Positions 12,201 through 23,340 of a stretch of DNA of 64,000 nt are shown piece after piece. Position 1 is the stretch's first letter. Each line of letters starts with the position of its first letter. Source of the DNA: Acanthaster planci (taxonomy: Eukaryota; Echinodermata; Asteroidea; Valvatida; Acanthasteridae); the NCBI RefSeq assembly GCF_001949145.1, contig NW_019091383.1, forward strand, positions 1,148,149 to 1,212,148. The letters run 5' to 3'. A program made the translations under genes and the position numbers. The notes beneath the pieces are model-generated. The model did no database searches. It had not been told where the DNA came from and was given only the letters and a program-made list of their open reading frames with translations.

Positions 12201-12487
12201 ACAAATTCGGCAGACATTCATTTGGCTCTTATCGGACAGAGAAGGTCAGACATTTTGAGACTTATCAATGTACAGTGGTCCTGCTTCATTTTCATTGGTA
12301 TTAACATACAGGCAATCAGCTCATTAAACAAATAAGTCAAATATCGACAGAATGATGATCAAAATTTGGAAACCGAAACTGAAACATTCAACTCACTTAT
12401 GCCATTTGTAGGTGCCACAAGAAGAGATGCCAGGATCAAAGCAGGGATTAGTACACACCACTTCACAGCTGTCATCTCTGCTTTCAT
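178..12487 (-). CDS. Multidomain HYR-CUB-LDLa-CUB-LDLa-LRR receptor, 5' part (type C LGR-like)
   Basis: Twelve coding exons: 12487-12397, 11373-11125, 8209-7835, 7542-7423, 6735-6530, 5685-5523, 4710-4597, 2930-2810, 1782-1711, 1094-1023, 535-464 and 249-178. They total 1727 nt, about 575 residues, and every junction is GT-AG and phase-compatible. Domain order: signal peptide (1-30), HYR (31-113), CUB (114-238), LDLa (239-278), CUB over two exons (279-401), LDLa (402-439), LRR N-terminal cysteine cap (440-479), then four LRRs (480-575). LDLa followed by LRR cap and 72-nt phase-2 LRR exons is the known layout of relaxin receptor/GRL101-type GPCRs, so a seven-helix domain is expected to the left of the window; that is inference. 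The front HYR-CUB-LDLa-CUB part is not standard for those receptors. The product should be secreted or at the cell surface. Alternative: a secreted or single-pass LRR protein. Confidence 0.8.
464..535 (-). CDS. Receptor exon 11: LRR
   Basis: Exactly 72 nt, phase 2-2. The repeat NNKLTRLGGDVFADVPNL is a textbook LRR (N-x-L-x-x-L, then F-x-x-L/V-x-x-L). Donor GTAAGT at 463. Confidence 0.8.
1023..1094 (-). CDS. Receptor exon 10: LRR
   Basis: Exactly 72 nt, phase 2-2, one repeat with NVTNLEPGALHSLDKLEYL. Donor GTAAGC at 1022. Confidence 0.75.
1711..1782 (-). CDS. Receptor exon 9: LRR
   Basis: Exactly 72 nt, phase 2 on both sides, one 24-residue leucine-rich repeat ending GLTNLRYL. Donor GTGAGT at 1710. 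Confidence 0.75.
1960..2444. mobile_element. hAT-like MITE
   Basis: An AT-rich 485-bp stretch bounded by TAGGGCTG and CAGCCCTA inverted ends, with AATATTC motifs near both ends. Flanking 8-mers agtcaatg and actcaaag match at six of eight positions, consistent with an aged 8-bp hAT duplication. No coding capacity. It lies in an intron of the receptor gene. Confidence 0.55.
2810..2930 (-). CDS. Receptor exon 8: LRR N-terminal cap
   Basis: Encodes RRCPKSCLCEG and a later C before the repeats start, the cysteine pattern of an LRRNT cap. The donor GTGAGT at 2809 leaves phase 2 inside a leucine codon, the phase used by all following LRR exons. Confidence 0.75.
4597..4710 (-). CDS. Receptor exon 7: LDL-receptor class A repeat 2
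   Basis: A phase 1-1 exon with six cysteines, FCI core and the calcium site DCPQGDDEVNC. Acceptor ctgtag ends at 4711; donor GTATGT begins at 4596. It sits directly before the LRR cap, as in relaxin-family receptors. Confidence 0.85.
4795..4970. repeat. Interspersed repeat, copy A
   Basis: About 175 bp similar by eye (roughly 70%) and in the same orientation to 34518-34687, sharing agagggtgc, ctccttcggt/ctccttggta, attggttc, tgctaccaac and atgaacactcc blocks. Family not identified. It lies in a receptor intron. Confidence 0.6.
5523..5685 (-). CDS. Receptor exon 6: second half of CUB-like domain 2
   Basis: Follows a catcag acceptor. The stretch SSLVVRLYSDVEVTGAAFSI is the typical last part of a CUB domain (Leu-x-x-Phe/Tyr-x-Ser-Asp, then G-x-x-F). 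Donor GTGACT at 5522, phase 1. Confidence 0.7.
6530..6735 (-). CDS. Receptor exon 5: first half of CUB-like domain 2
   Basis: This exon starts LTCPENVTDLPFQ and has an in-frame internal repeat (FDPSDA twice), then W-C and hydrophobic strands ending YLLIQ. It contains several N-x-S/T sites. It ends in phase 0 at a GTATTT donor (6529) and joins the next exon to complete a divergent CUB fold. Confidence 0.7.
7423..7542 (-). CDS. Receptor exon 4: LDL-receptor class A repeat 1
   Basis: A phase 1-1 exon with six cysteines in LDLa spacing and the calcium-binding end CPLGDDEENC (acidic DDE cluster). Acceptor gttacag, donor GTGAGT at 7422. Confidence 0.85.
7835..8209 (-). CDS. Receptor exon 3: CUB domain 1
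   Basis: A 375-nt phase 1-1 exon that encodes a whole CUB domain. It contains the family signature ITSPNYPMEYPKNTNCQWEV after an initial cysteine, and ends GFVVEVEQVEIQ. Acceptor ttttcag ends at 8210; donor GTATTA begins at 7834. Confidence 0.8.
8210..11124. other. Receptor intron 2 (2.9 kb)
   Basis: Holds the MITE at 8502-9068 and, at about 9840-10000, a run of degenerate actcaagt/gagtca words in both orientations. Similar CAAGTC-rich runs occur at 13000-13060 and 25620-25760. I see no other exon in it. Confidence 0.5.
8502..9068. mobile_element. MITE with GGGGCTGTCCATAAAGTA ends
   Basis: The left end (ggggctgtccataaagta) and the right end (tactttacaaatggccc) are inverted copies, followed inward by C-rich and G-rich blocks (accctcccctcgtaccc; cccccctacccc). 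No intact protein. Elements with such ends are scattered in many invertebrate genomes; the superfamily is not clear to me. Confidence 0.55.
11125..11373 (-). CDS. Receptor exon 2: HYR (hyalin repeat) domain
   Basis: A symmetrical phase 1-1 exon encoding one complete HYR module. It has the diagnostic DTIPPKVTNCPQDI opening, a central AVDNSGEV, a P-G-TPFPV stretch and a closing YTFNDGAGNQAICQF; the two cysteines are in family positions. HYR modules have an immunoglobulin-like fold and act in adhesion. Acceptor AG at 11375-11374, donor GTAAGT at 11124. Confidence 0.85.
12397..12487 (-). CDS. Receptor exon 1: start codon and signal peptide
   Basis: ATG at 12487-12485 opens a peptide with a short charged head (MKAEMTAVK), then a hydrophobic core (CVLIPALILASLLV) and a small-residue region: a standard signal peptide. 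A second in-frame ATG lies at codon 5; I chose the first. Donor GTGAGT at 12396 leaves phase 1, which joins as Ile to the HYR exon. A likely acceptor (tctctcag) at 12520-12517 puts the start of this exon at 12516, so at least one non-coding 5' exon lies further right. Confidence 0.75.
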
Positions 12488-15400
12488 CTCGCTACTGAAA
12501 ATCCAACTGTCTAATCCTGAGAGAAAAATGAGTAATTAGGAGAAAGGAGAGGTGAGTTTTAAACTGAGACTGAAACCTGGGAACCTGAAACTACCGGTAT
12601 GAAGATAGGTGACTAATGTGAATCTGGCGTATCAAGGCTTTCCTAGTAGGCCTGTATGTCCACATTTCTAACAATTGTTTCAGTCAGACAAATAAACTAA
12701 GGAAAGGTGTAGTTGCTTGGAACTGAGCCAGAAAAAAAGAAAAACTGCAAGTATGCTCAGGGTTTTACTTATGGATGGTTGTATTAGAATTAGATAAACA
12801 ACTGTATCATAACAAATTCAAGGGACTTGGAGTCCCTCTACATTTTGTGTATGAATACCCACATTTCCTGCATCACATGTAGGTCTTAAAGCTAAAGCAC
12901 TCACTGTCCAAGTCATTCAAAGTACGGGCATAATCTTGCTAAAACTTACCAAGATTCCCCAAACACAAGCACACCAACCACTACTGCAGTCAAGTCCTAC
13001 GCAAATTTAAAGTCTCTGCAAGTCCTTTAAAATTCCTCACAGTCTGTTCAGACTGAGCCAAGTCACAAATTATTTAAATGATTTCGTGAAAAGTAGCATT
13101 TCTTGGTCATTTTCACGGTTACTTATGACTGGTCTATTATAAAGAACTTAGACTTAACTACAGCACTAACATCAATCCATTTTTAATAAACCAGACAGAT
13201 ATAATATCCAACTACAAATATGTCACTGTCATGTCAACACATTATCATGACAGAACCTAAACAAATACTGGGTTCAGGAGGGTTGGAACAGATTCATGTG
13301 AAAACAACAGGAATTCCTGAGTGTCACAGGAAATTGTCCATTGGGAAGTCCTTGTACATTTGTAAAGGTTTAGCAGTACACAAAACAAATATTAACTGCT
13401 TGGAAAATCAAGGGGTTTCCCTCATCAGGACATCACATCTCTGTTTTGACTGTGTCATCGAAAGTTTTAATTAACACACTGGCTCATACATGAGAAGCTT
13501 CCAAAATGAACAAACCAACCAAAAAAATCTTCACTGTCAAGTTTGAAAAATTCATGGACAACCAATTCATCCCAACAGCAGATTCCGGTTACATGGATTA
13601 AAACATGTGTACATAGACACTGCTAATCAACAGCGAGTACATCTGAATCAGCCAGGAATCTAGTCAAGGTACATTGATTTATCATGCATTGAAAAAAAGA
13701 GTTAAATATGTGTGATACTCTATTGCACAGAGGGGATGAATGGGGGGCAAATGACCCTCCCCCACACTGTCCCCTCTCATACACCTGCAATTAGAAGTTT
13801 AGCATATGCTTAATGCCCCAAACCACCTGGAGGCCATGCAGGCCCTTCAGTTAGACCCTAGTTGAACCAATGCCGTTATAAATAAAAATTAATAATAAAA
13901 CATCCACACTTACCTACCTCAGAGGTTACAGCAAAGCGAACCAGCCTATGATAGTTGAAGTACAAAATACACAGTCTGCTCCTGTGAACATTCCCCCAGT
14001 GAATGAAGCTTATTAGAGGGGCCAACAAGCAGCGTTGGGCAAACACTTCTCATCCTCATCAGCGCCAGCAGAGCGTGACCAGACTACGTCACAATCTATC
14101 ACCGCCTGGCAGGTATCATTATGAACCTGCTCACTCATTCCCACGCAAACAATTACCATTTCAGGTGGGGCAGAGGAAACTGTCAAGATGGAGCTGTTTC
14201 GAATGAGGTGGGGGTAATGGTGATGAATCTCTTCCCACCCCCCCTTCACTTCTCCTAACCGCACAATATTACATCTGGCAAGAATGGACTGTTCATTGAC
14301 ACCACATGTACGTTTGACAAACAAAACAGATTTAAAAAAATTACTTTATACCTACCCGCAAGTTTCAGGCGATTATACACTACAAATTATTAAGCTTTGT
14401 TCAATAAACATGTCAGGAGAGTGTTCCGGAAGGCAGAGGTTGACATCCCAACTCCAATCAACTTCCTGGCTCATATGTGCAATTATTGTGAGAAATCATT
14501 GCAGCGCATGAACAAAAAGGCAGCTTTGATTGCAGAAAGCCCAGTAGTGGAAGTTCCCTAAGTGTACATCATAAGGGATGTGGGCACAATCTAAATATTT
14601 GCTTCCTATGCAACTGATAGTCCTCTGATCACACCGGCCCATCTATCTTCTCTCTCAATGAACCAGGCAGGAAAATGCTTTGTCACTTCAAAGGGCCCTG
14701 GGCAAAATAACAGACTAGCACTTGTGTAGATAATTTGCCTACATGTGGTAATCTGTTGCTAGGCAGGTCAAACTGTAAAATGAAAAAAAAGGCAAAATAC
14801 TTTTTAAACAAAGTGGGGAAGTGGGAGCGATATTAAAGCAAAGTGGGAGAAAGTATTAAATAGAATTATTGATGCTGAATAATAAGTGCTTCCTTTAAAA
14901 TGGTGAAGACCACCTTTGATTTACATGCTCGAAGAAGAGAAAAACACACAATAAATTAGCAGCACTTGGATGTGCACTTCATGGCTGCTAATGTCCGGCC
15001 ATATTGTGATCCTAGGAATAATCATATTATACCAGTGCATTAATTTTATCATCAATATCTATCTTCCCCGTTACAGAATGAAAATGGAAATTGCTCAGTC
15101 ACTGGAAAAAAGCTTAGGGCGCAATTACCCAGAGGGTACTCTTGAGTGAGCACGATGACGGCAAAATGATTTTCAAAGAGGGAGAGTGTACATTTGTGAG
15201 ACCATCAGGCATCCGTTTTTAATGGACAGGTCGGGGGGGGGGCATTATCCCCAAGTCAGACAAGTGGGGCCAGTCACATGAAAGGTTACGTGAAGAAATT
15301 AATGAAATTGTTTACCCCTCCTGTGTGAAGACTTGGTACATTTTCCTTAAAGCAATGGGTACCCCTTTTTATTCTCTTTTGAATCTGTTGTCCAAAACAC

Positions 15401-15499
15401 TTGTTGAATGCTGAACTGACAACTCCTGATGACTCTGACTTTCCGTCTGTCAGTGTTACTGGGTTTGTGTGGGGGGGAGGGGTTAACGGGAGAGTGGGG

Positions 15500-16368
15500 A
15501 GGCAGTTCTCAAGGTCCACATCCCTTCCTTTAATATCTGTGCCACTTTACCCACTATGAGAACTCGCAGATGAAGAAAAGGAGCTTACTTCCTCAAGAAA
15601 TGATGCAGTGCCATTACAAAGCCTTATCTAAGCAGTAGACTATCAAATTTCAGAAAATTTTGCAGTGTAATCAATGAAAATTCAATTTCCTGATCAACCA
15701 TCTGTAAAATGTGCACACAAGATATTCAAGATGCACAGTAATGATGCAGTCTCAAGGACAAGAGATGCACAGTGTCACAGTCTATGGGAACTCTAGAAAG
15801 AGGATCACTTCACACAAAATTTTAATATTTACAATATATACATCTAAATTTATTCAAAGCAATAATTATGCACAACTTGAAATTGCAGGGGAAATCTAGT
15901 TGGTTTGAAGGATCCTAGTTAAATAGCAAATAGTCAAAATGTCCCTCAATGCAGAACTTGGCCCATGACCATAAAACGGCAAATTCATCAATCATACTAG
16001 ATTTATCTTACAATTAAATTTCCTGACCAATTCTCATTTTACACGGTCAAATTCCTTTATACAAATTACTCAATATTTGCAGTGCTCAATCATCAATGCA
16101 TGTTATAAAACTGTCAGTTTCTTGTACAACCTTTCTTCATATAAAATAGTTCTAGAATCCTTAATTTGCCGGTCAATTCTCAGGGCTCAATATTAAAATT
16201 TCTAACCACACAATCCATCCGCACTGTGGAGGATATACAGTAAATTAGCCAGGTTTACTTCGAAGTGACACTTCAAACTGACACTGAAGGGTGACACTTA
16301 TACAGCAAAAATCAGTAAATTTCCCACGAAGTATGACTTTTAAACAGGTGCAACAAACCAAATAATCA
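15500..16368. repeat. Direct near-identical duplication, copy 1
   Basis: Matches 16371-17254 with only scattered substitutions and small indels (for example gatgaagaaa against gatgaacaaa, and one long extra stretch near 16970). The two copies meet at the single N at 16369. Non-coding, AT-rich. Confidence 0.9.
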
Positions 16369-16369
16369 N
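16369..16369. other. Assembly gap (single N)
   Basis: One ambiguous base exactly between the two copies of the 870-bp repeat, so the tandem arrangement was probably created by the assembler. Confidence 0.95.
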
Positions 16370-16370
16370 C

Positions 16371-17254
16371 AGGCAGTTCTCAAGGTCCACATCCCTTCCT
16401 TTAATATCTGTGCCACTTTACCCACTATGAGAACTCGCAGATGAACAAAAGGAGCTTACTTCCTCAAGAAAGGATGCAGTGCCATTACAAAGCCTTATCT
16501 AAGCAGTAGACTATCAAATTTCAGAAAATTTTGCAGTGTAATCAATGAAAATTCAATTTCCTGATCAACCATCTGTAAAATGTGCACACAAGATATTCAA
16601 GATGCACAGTAATGAGGCAGTCTCAAGGACAAGAGATGCACAGTGTCACAGTCTATGGGAACTCTAGAAAGAGGATCACTTCACACAAAATTTTAATATT
16701 TACAATATATACATCTAAATTTATTCAAAACAATAATTATGCATAACTTGAAATTGCAGGGGAAATCTAGTCAGTTCGAAGGATCCTAGTTAAATAGCAA
16801 ATAGTCAAAATGTTCCTCAATGCAGAACTTGGCCCATGACCATAAAACGGCAAATTCATCAATCATAACTAGATTTATCTTACAATTAAATTTCCTGACC
16901 AATTCTCATTTTACACGGTCAAATTCCTTTATACAAATTACTCAATATTTGCATTTCATCAATTTCTTATATTTCATCAATTCACGTTATAAAACTGTCA
17001 GTTTCTTGTACAACCTTTCTTCATATAAATTAGTTCTAGAATCCTTAATTTGCCGGTCAATTCTAAAGGCTCAATATTAAAACATCTAACCACACACTCC
17101 ATCCGCACTGTGGAGGATATATAGTACATTAGCCAGATTTACTTCAAAGTGACACTTCAAACTGACACTGAAGGGCGACACTTATACAGCAAAAATCAGT
17201 ACATTTCCCACAACATATGACTTTTAAACAGGTGCAACAAACCAAATAAATCAA
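16371..17254. repeat. Direct near-identical duplication, copy 2
   Basis: Second copy, same orientation, offset 871 bp at its left end. The divergence level fits allelic copies in a highly heterozygous animal. Confidence 0.9.
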
Positions 17255-17383
17255 ATATCTCAAACTTTCAATTATATTCACAAGATAAGGCCAAACACAA
17301 AGGAAATCATGAAATTATCAGAATGTTATACAACGATAAGAAATTATTTATTTGGGGGAGATTTGCAGTGGTGCTCGTCACAG

Positions 17384-17530
17384 TTACGGTAGTTCCACAC
17401 CCATTGTCCAGATCGCCAAGGCTAGTAGGATCGCAAGAGCAGGACGACGCTGTGGAGAGCCCCCTGTAGTTTCATCTACACAGGTTGGGGAACAGTGAGG
17501 CTTCAACTCCGCCAGTGGGATTCCCGGCAG
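17384..17530 (-). CDS. Possible terminal exon with hydrophobic tail (unrecognised)
   Basis: A 48-codon open stretch after a tttag acceptor-like site ends with TAA at 17386-17384, followed closely by AATAAA-type sequence near 17346. It encodes two cysteines (HCSPTCVDETTGG), a basic PQRRP, a hydrophobic ALAILLALAIW and a short tail, the shape of a GPI-anchor signal or a C-terminal membrane helix. I recognise no family and found no matching upstream exon, so this may be chance. Confidence 0.2.
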   Translation of the reverse strand: MPGIPLAELKPHCSPTCVDETTGGSPQRRPALAILLALAIWTMGVELP

Positions 17531-19004
17531 CTAAAGACTCTCTCCAGGCTTCACAGATTAACTGGGCTGCCTACAAAATCAGGGATCCGCCGATCCATGT
17601 ACATCATATAAAGACCATGACTGCCATTATTTCACCGACATATGCTTGTCCGAGCCACCCCCAAGACTTCACAGAGCCTCAATCATCTGTGCCAATAGCC
17701 AAGGGACGGCACAAGCTAACCAAAATGGTCCAAATAGTCCGGAATAGTCTAACCAAATCCTACATTCAAGGTAAAATTAGTTAACTAAGGTTAACTGTTT
17801 GTTGTACTAAAACTAGTTCTTAGTTAAACTCCAGTGTCACGTTCAGAGGTTGCAGATTTGAATCCTGCTCATTTGTTTTCAGTTGTGGAGGGTTATTCTG
17901 AAATTCATTACTGGTACAAGGAAAGGAAATTTAAACCAGTTTCCAGTTTGGGGATCCCCCACAAAAACCTACTTGACCTAATGAACACCGGAAACATTTG
18001 AATCTCGACAAAGATTTGCAATGGTCTTTCTTCTTGAAACCAAAGATCTATCTTTGGTATACCACGACAAGAGAAAAATCTTCCTTAAAAAAGCTCTTTG
18101 TAAGATCTTTAACTTCATCATTTTGGGTTTTTTCTCGAGACTGCTGACTGCAAATTTCAAATTACCACCAGTGATTCCACAGATAGCGAGAAACAAACCA
18201 AATCAAAGTCCGATTTCCAATAAGGGAGACACGGTCACCGGGCATTGATGGCACAGCTTTGAGAAGCAATGAATAGATCACAAGGCCCCGGACTGGATGA
18301 TTGCTCCAAATGGCTGGACAATTCACTGACAAGTTAACTGGAATGGTGAGTGTTTGACGTTTATGCTCTGCCTACCAAGCATCCATTCTCAGTAACTAGA
18401 TCAAGGCTGTAGCCAATCGGAACATTATCTGGAAAGTTATTCAGGCAAAACAAGTTTGCGAGCATGGGGAGGATGGGTGGAGATGGTAACTGGACACTTT
18501 TCCAAATTCTAGCATGGTCTTCATCAGCACAGACTCCAAAAAAAGTTGCAACCATTAGAAGAACAAGAAAATACTATGAGTAACCTAGAATAAAAAGTTG
18601 GAGGAATGAAATTGTGATCCTAGCTGAATCTTTCTAAAAAGGCAAAACAGAAATACTTCTGTGACTTGATTTATAGCAAAGAATAGATGTTTCTGAAGCA
18701 CAAAGTGAAGCTGGGGGGTTTGTGCACATTCTGTTGAAACTTGATCATGAAGACATTACTTGGCCGATAACACTCATATACAAGTCATGGTTGCAGCTGC
18801 AAGCTGGCATCTTTCATAGGCACATGTGCTATTCCAATCACAATCAAGTAGTTTGTATGGACACCTATACTTTAGTGGATCTCCTTAGAAGACACAGTGC
18901 CTAAAATATGGTGAAAAACTCATCGAAAATACCGTAGGTGTATAGCATCCCAACATGATCTTACATGTACAATGTCTCTGTATTTGTGGCCCACTCTGTG
19001 AAAA

Positions 19005-19245
19005 TGAGTCACACGTCACCAGAGCCAGTTGGGTTTCACTTTGTATTAGATTGAGGAATTTGAGCTCTTTGTTTTAATGTGTAACTCAGTTTGGTATGAT
19101 GGACATGCACATTGTGTAGATCTTAACGAAAACAAGTCACAAGTCACCAGAGCCAGTTTCACTTTGTATTAGATTGAGGAAGTTGACCGCTTTGTTTTGA
19201 TGTGTAACTCAGTTTGGTATGATGGACATTGTGTTGATTTTACAA
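19005..19245. repeat. Tandem duplication, unit about 128 bp
   Basis: Two adjacent copies sharing gtcaccagagccagtt, cactttgtattagattgagg and gtgtaactcagtttggtatg. The second is slightly shorter and diverged. Non-coding. Confidence 0.8.
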
Positions 19246-22200
19246 TGTTAAGGATTCCTATTGCTAAACACTCTGCAAGATTCTTTCAAAGGCCTGTAAC
19301 TCAAAAGTGGCTCTGGCAACATGTGACCCATTTTCACAGAACGAATCACATATCTGCATGCACCCTATTATTATTAAAGAGACAGAACATGTTATGTGCA
19401 TACATGCAAGGTGTATACCAGTAGCAGGTGTGAAAATATTAATCCATAGGCAGAGGAACTTTCAGTACACGTCACTCTCAAATATTCTTCATTAAGTTTA
19501 CTCATTTGGAGGTTGATTTGAGAAGCATTTGGGGGAGGAATTATTTCCAGACACACTTCTTGGGGGTGTGTTATTATTACGGGTGACAAGGAGAACAACA
19601 GATGTTCACTTCAGCCGAGTGCTTCAGAGAATCTTTCCAAGTGTGAAACTCCTAGAATTTGGCTGTAATTCTTTGTTCGTTGTTTCTGCAGATTGAAAAC
19701 TAACGGTCCACTGAGAAAGCAGTTCACCGAGGCTGTTGGGAATTCCTGTCAGGCAATGCCAGCAGCTGCAATTTTCCAATTAGTTCCCTCCCTCCTGTCA
19801 CATGCAGAAGAACTTCAGCAACTCATGAAGCGTTGATGTTCCGGCAAAGGACAAGGTTATTATTTCAATTCATCACCGGCAATTATGGGAAACAGATAAG
19901 GGTTTAGCAGGGGCATACAATGCTCAGTATTCAATTTCATTCCGTCACGACGGACTGACAGCCAATTCCCAACAGTCATTCCCTTTACTCTGCTGACTAA
20001 ATTAACATACGCACTTTCTTTGAAGTACGGGTCATTTCATCTAGGCTACGGACAGCTGCATACTTGTGTTGAACAGTTGGTCTGACTCATTATTTTCATC
20101 ACATCGCTTGAGCCCTAACAAGTCTGGTGACTTACATAATTGAAAAAAAAAATTATTACTGGAGGAAAGAAAGTGCAGATGGGTTTCTTGTTACAATCAC
20201 ACTTCTTTGCAGTTGTCAAAACCAAAACTTTTCCAGCCTGTCCAGCAAATAACCAAGAGGGCTTTCCAAAAAACCAAACAGTCAATAGCTAAAAGTCAAT
20301 TTATAATCAACTTCAATATTCTCAGCAGGAAATTTGATTAGGAAGTAAGATGCTGTTAGAATAATTCTTGCTGAAATTTTCCAGTTAACTGGGCTTGTTT
20401 TTCTTTGTGCAAACTTACCGGTATGCTATGGTTTTCCAGTTTTCTTTTTGATGGATTCTATGAGAATTATTATTAGCACTGCCAAGCCAAAATCCTCAAC
20501 CAAAACTCAAATCAAAAAATCCCCTAATCCCAATCCGGCTTTCTCTTCTGGAAGATATGTTAATAAATTCAATATATCATACACGCATATAAAACCACAT
20601 GTACATGGAATTGACATGTTTCTAGTGCAATGCACGGAACATCTTTATTCACAAGATATCAATTGGCTCCACCGAGGGTTTACGCTCCTTCTGTATCAAA
20701 TCGAGATAGAAAAAAAGGCGTACAAAAAAACCTCTTCAAAACTCCGCAGCTGATGCAGTGACCAGTCAATAATTTTTCCTGTCAGGGCCAACCAGTCTTT
20801 TCATTTGTCTCCTGAACCTGTCTCAACTGTTTCTCTCCTGCATGACCTCATTCAAATCAAAGAACTTCAAGATGGACTTGGAGGATGTGCTGTCCTAGTG
20901 TCCTTGATTTACTTATGGCTTCAAATTCTGCTGGACTTTTCTCATATGCTGTGCATCATTGAGCACACATGGGGAAATGTAATTGGAAATTCTTCTTACA
21001 AGTCTTTCAGGTTCAGTCAGCACTAGATAGATTTGACTGTGAAGCCAATCAAGGAAAAGAAAATCCCAAATGTGATTGAGCTTAAAGCTTACAGTAAACT
21101 GGCTAATCAGTTACTAATTAGAAATAGCATTGGTGGCTTATAAGCTCTTTCATCCTTTCCTTCTGCTGGTACAATAATCATCTAAATTTGTATCAAATCA
21201 GCTTTGACGAGCAGAAACAAAAATGTAGCATAAATTTACAATTGAACATGTGCATCTGACAAATGTTGACTGCTGTGATAAGGCAAATTCATTTTTGTAA
21301 AACTCGACAAACGAACCTTTGTGAAATTGCAGCTATCCAAGGCACAATGTGATAAGTGTATACCTCTATTCCTCTCAATTAAGGATTTTTACACTTCCTA
21401 CAAGTTTCGTGCGATAATATAAAGCTTAATAGTTCCATGCAGCCTTCGCTAATCCACTGAGGTAGCTGGGCCGCAGTTCTCCCACCATGATTATGTAAAG
21501 GAACCACCACTCTTGAAAATCTGTCCCCCAAGTTCAGCATATTGGTTGCTGCATTACACTCTGCAACATTTCATCTTATGCAACATTATTTTGATGAGAA
21601 AAGCTGTCTACAAATGCCTTAGTTTGCTTCCAATTAAAAAAAATACCTCTTAGATAACCAGATAAGTACTGGACTAGAGCTAAAAATAAAAAAAAATTGG
21701 GGGTGGAGTTGTAAAGTGGGTCCTGAATCCCTTAGGTTCAGCCTCCCCTCCCATTTTATCAGTCCCCATAAAGTTTGAAATTTGACCTTGGAGAACATTG
21801 CAATCACTGGACAGAAGTGTTGTACATTCCAGATCACTCAAAACGATGAGCAGTTTATAGGACTTTTTCTTAAATTTGAGACCAAAAGTTTACATGTAGG
21901 TTAGAAGGAAAAAATTCATTGAAAGACCTTCAAGAAACAAGTCTATCCAGCAGTTCTAATAAAAGTACAATCTAAATGAACATGTATACTTTTATACATT
22001 TCTTAAAATTTTATTTCAGTATTGAAGATATTACCTTCCTTTGTATTCAGTATTTGGCAGTAATGAAGAAGATGCTATACATACATGTACCTAAGACACA
22101 TGCATATGTCTTAGTCATGAAGCAATAAAATAACAAAAACTCAAAAAGAACAAAAACACAGAGCAACTAGCATTGGCACCACAAAGATTGGGAGGGAGGC

Positions 22201-23340
22201 AGCGCTTGTCAGCAGTGATAAACCATTAACAGATCAACGGGGTCAATTCTGAGGTATTTTCAAGCCAATTGGTGATTTTTTTCACCCCTTCCTCCTTTTT
22301 GTCAGTTCTCTTGCTTGTTTCTTTTTTTTTTTCTTCCCTTTTGTTTTCTTTTCATTTTTATCCTGGGGCTCCCCTAGAACCCCCCCCCCGCAATTTCCAT
22401 GCTGGTTGGCAGAAACTCGAAAGGAGACACACCACAGAGGAAGAAACGCAGACAACAAAGAGACCACAGACATCTCCAATACACAAGGTGATAATAAAAA
22501 TCTGTACAGGTGATCCCACGAAGAGAAAACGCCTCAAAGTGCTCTAATTAATTTATCAAATTCAGTAAGTGGCACATGATTCTGTTCAAATCCCCTGGGG
22601 ATTTTTCCATTCAATGAAAACTGGAATATCTACAGGCACGCTGCCAGTGCACGTGGGCACTCAACTGCACGATTTACAAAACATATGCCCGTATCAGAGC
22701 AACTGGGTGTGATGACCATCCATAGACCATTGCTTGATCTTTCCCTGGGGCACAAAATATATCCTCGGCTACCAGGGAAAATCAGCCAGTGTTCCAAATA
22801 TCATGGTTGTCACTCAATTTTGCCCCTATGCCGTCTGCAAAACTGAACTCCGAGCAAACGGTTAAAAAATGCAACCATATCCTCGTGCATATCTAGCCGC
22901 GGAGGGAATCCACACCTGCGACAGTGCTTTGTTCATTAACTTCGATTTGATTGATTTGTTTTCTTGGCTGCGGTTATCTGTGGCTCTCTCATGTACTCCG
23001 ACGTGTCTTGGAGTAACAAACGTTGCAGACCCATCAATCTTAGCTCATTGCAACTGAGTTGATAGTAAATTGAAGAGATACGAGCAATTACAATGCGAGA
23101 ACTTTTGCTCCTTTTCAAGGTGTATTTTTGCGTTGGGGAGATGTTAATTTATATAACAGGTTTTGCCCTTAACCAACGTATATATTAATAAACATTATAT
23201 GCTCAGTGCTTGTCCGAGAGCTTGCGAAAAAAAGTCACAAGCTTACTCGGGTGGGACTCGAACCCGCGACCTCCTGCTTACTAGTGCAGACGTCTTAAAA
23301 AATACATCTTGAAAATAGTTCACGGTACCCGCTGCTTCAC

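Larger units (their letters stand above)
12517..17383. other. Upstream region of the receptor gene
   Basis: Expected to hold the receptor's non-coding first exon(s) and promoter. One weak candidate 5' exon end on the minus strand is the donor GTAAGTG at about 13913, after ctgaggtag. No protein exon is convincing. The right part is filled by the duplicated block at 15500-17254. Confidence 0.35.

Noticed and set aside
15500-17254. True biological tandem duplication
   Set aside because: The junction coincides with an N and the copies look allelic; kept only as a probable assembly effect.
18361-18555. Possible minus-strand exon with a GTAGGC donor-like end
   Set aside because: No matching acceptor phase, family or neighbouring exon was found.
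22269-22547. Open frames on both strands around 22300-22480
   Set aside because: They depend on long T, C and pyrimidine runs and resemble no protein.
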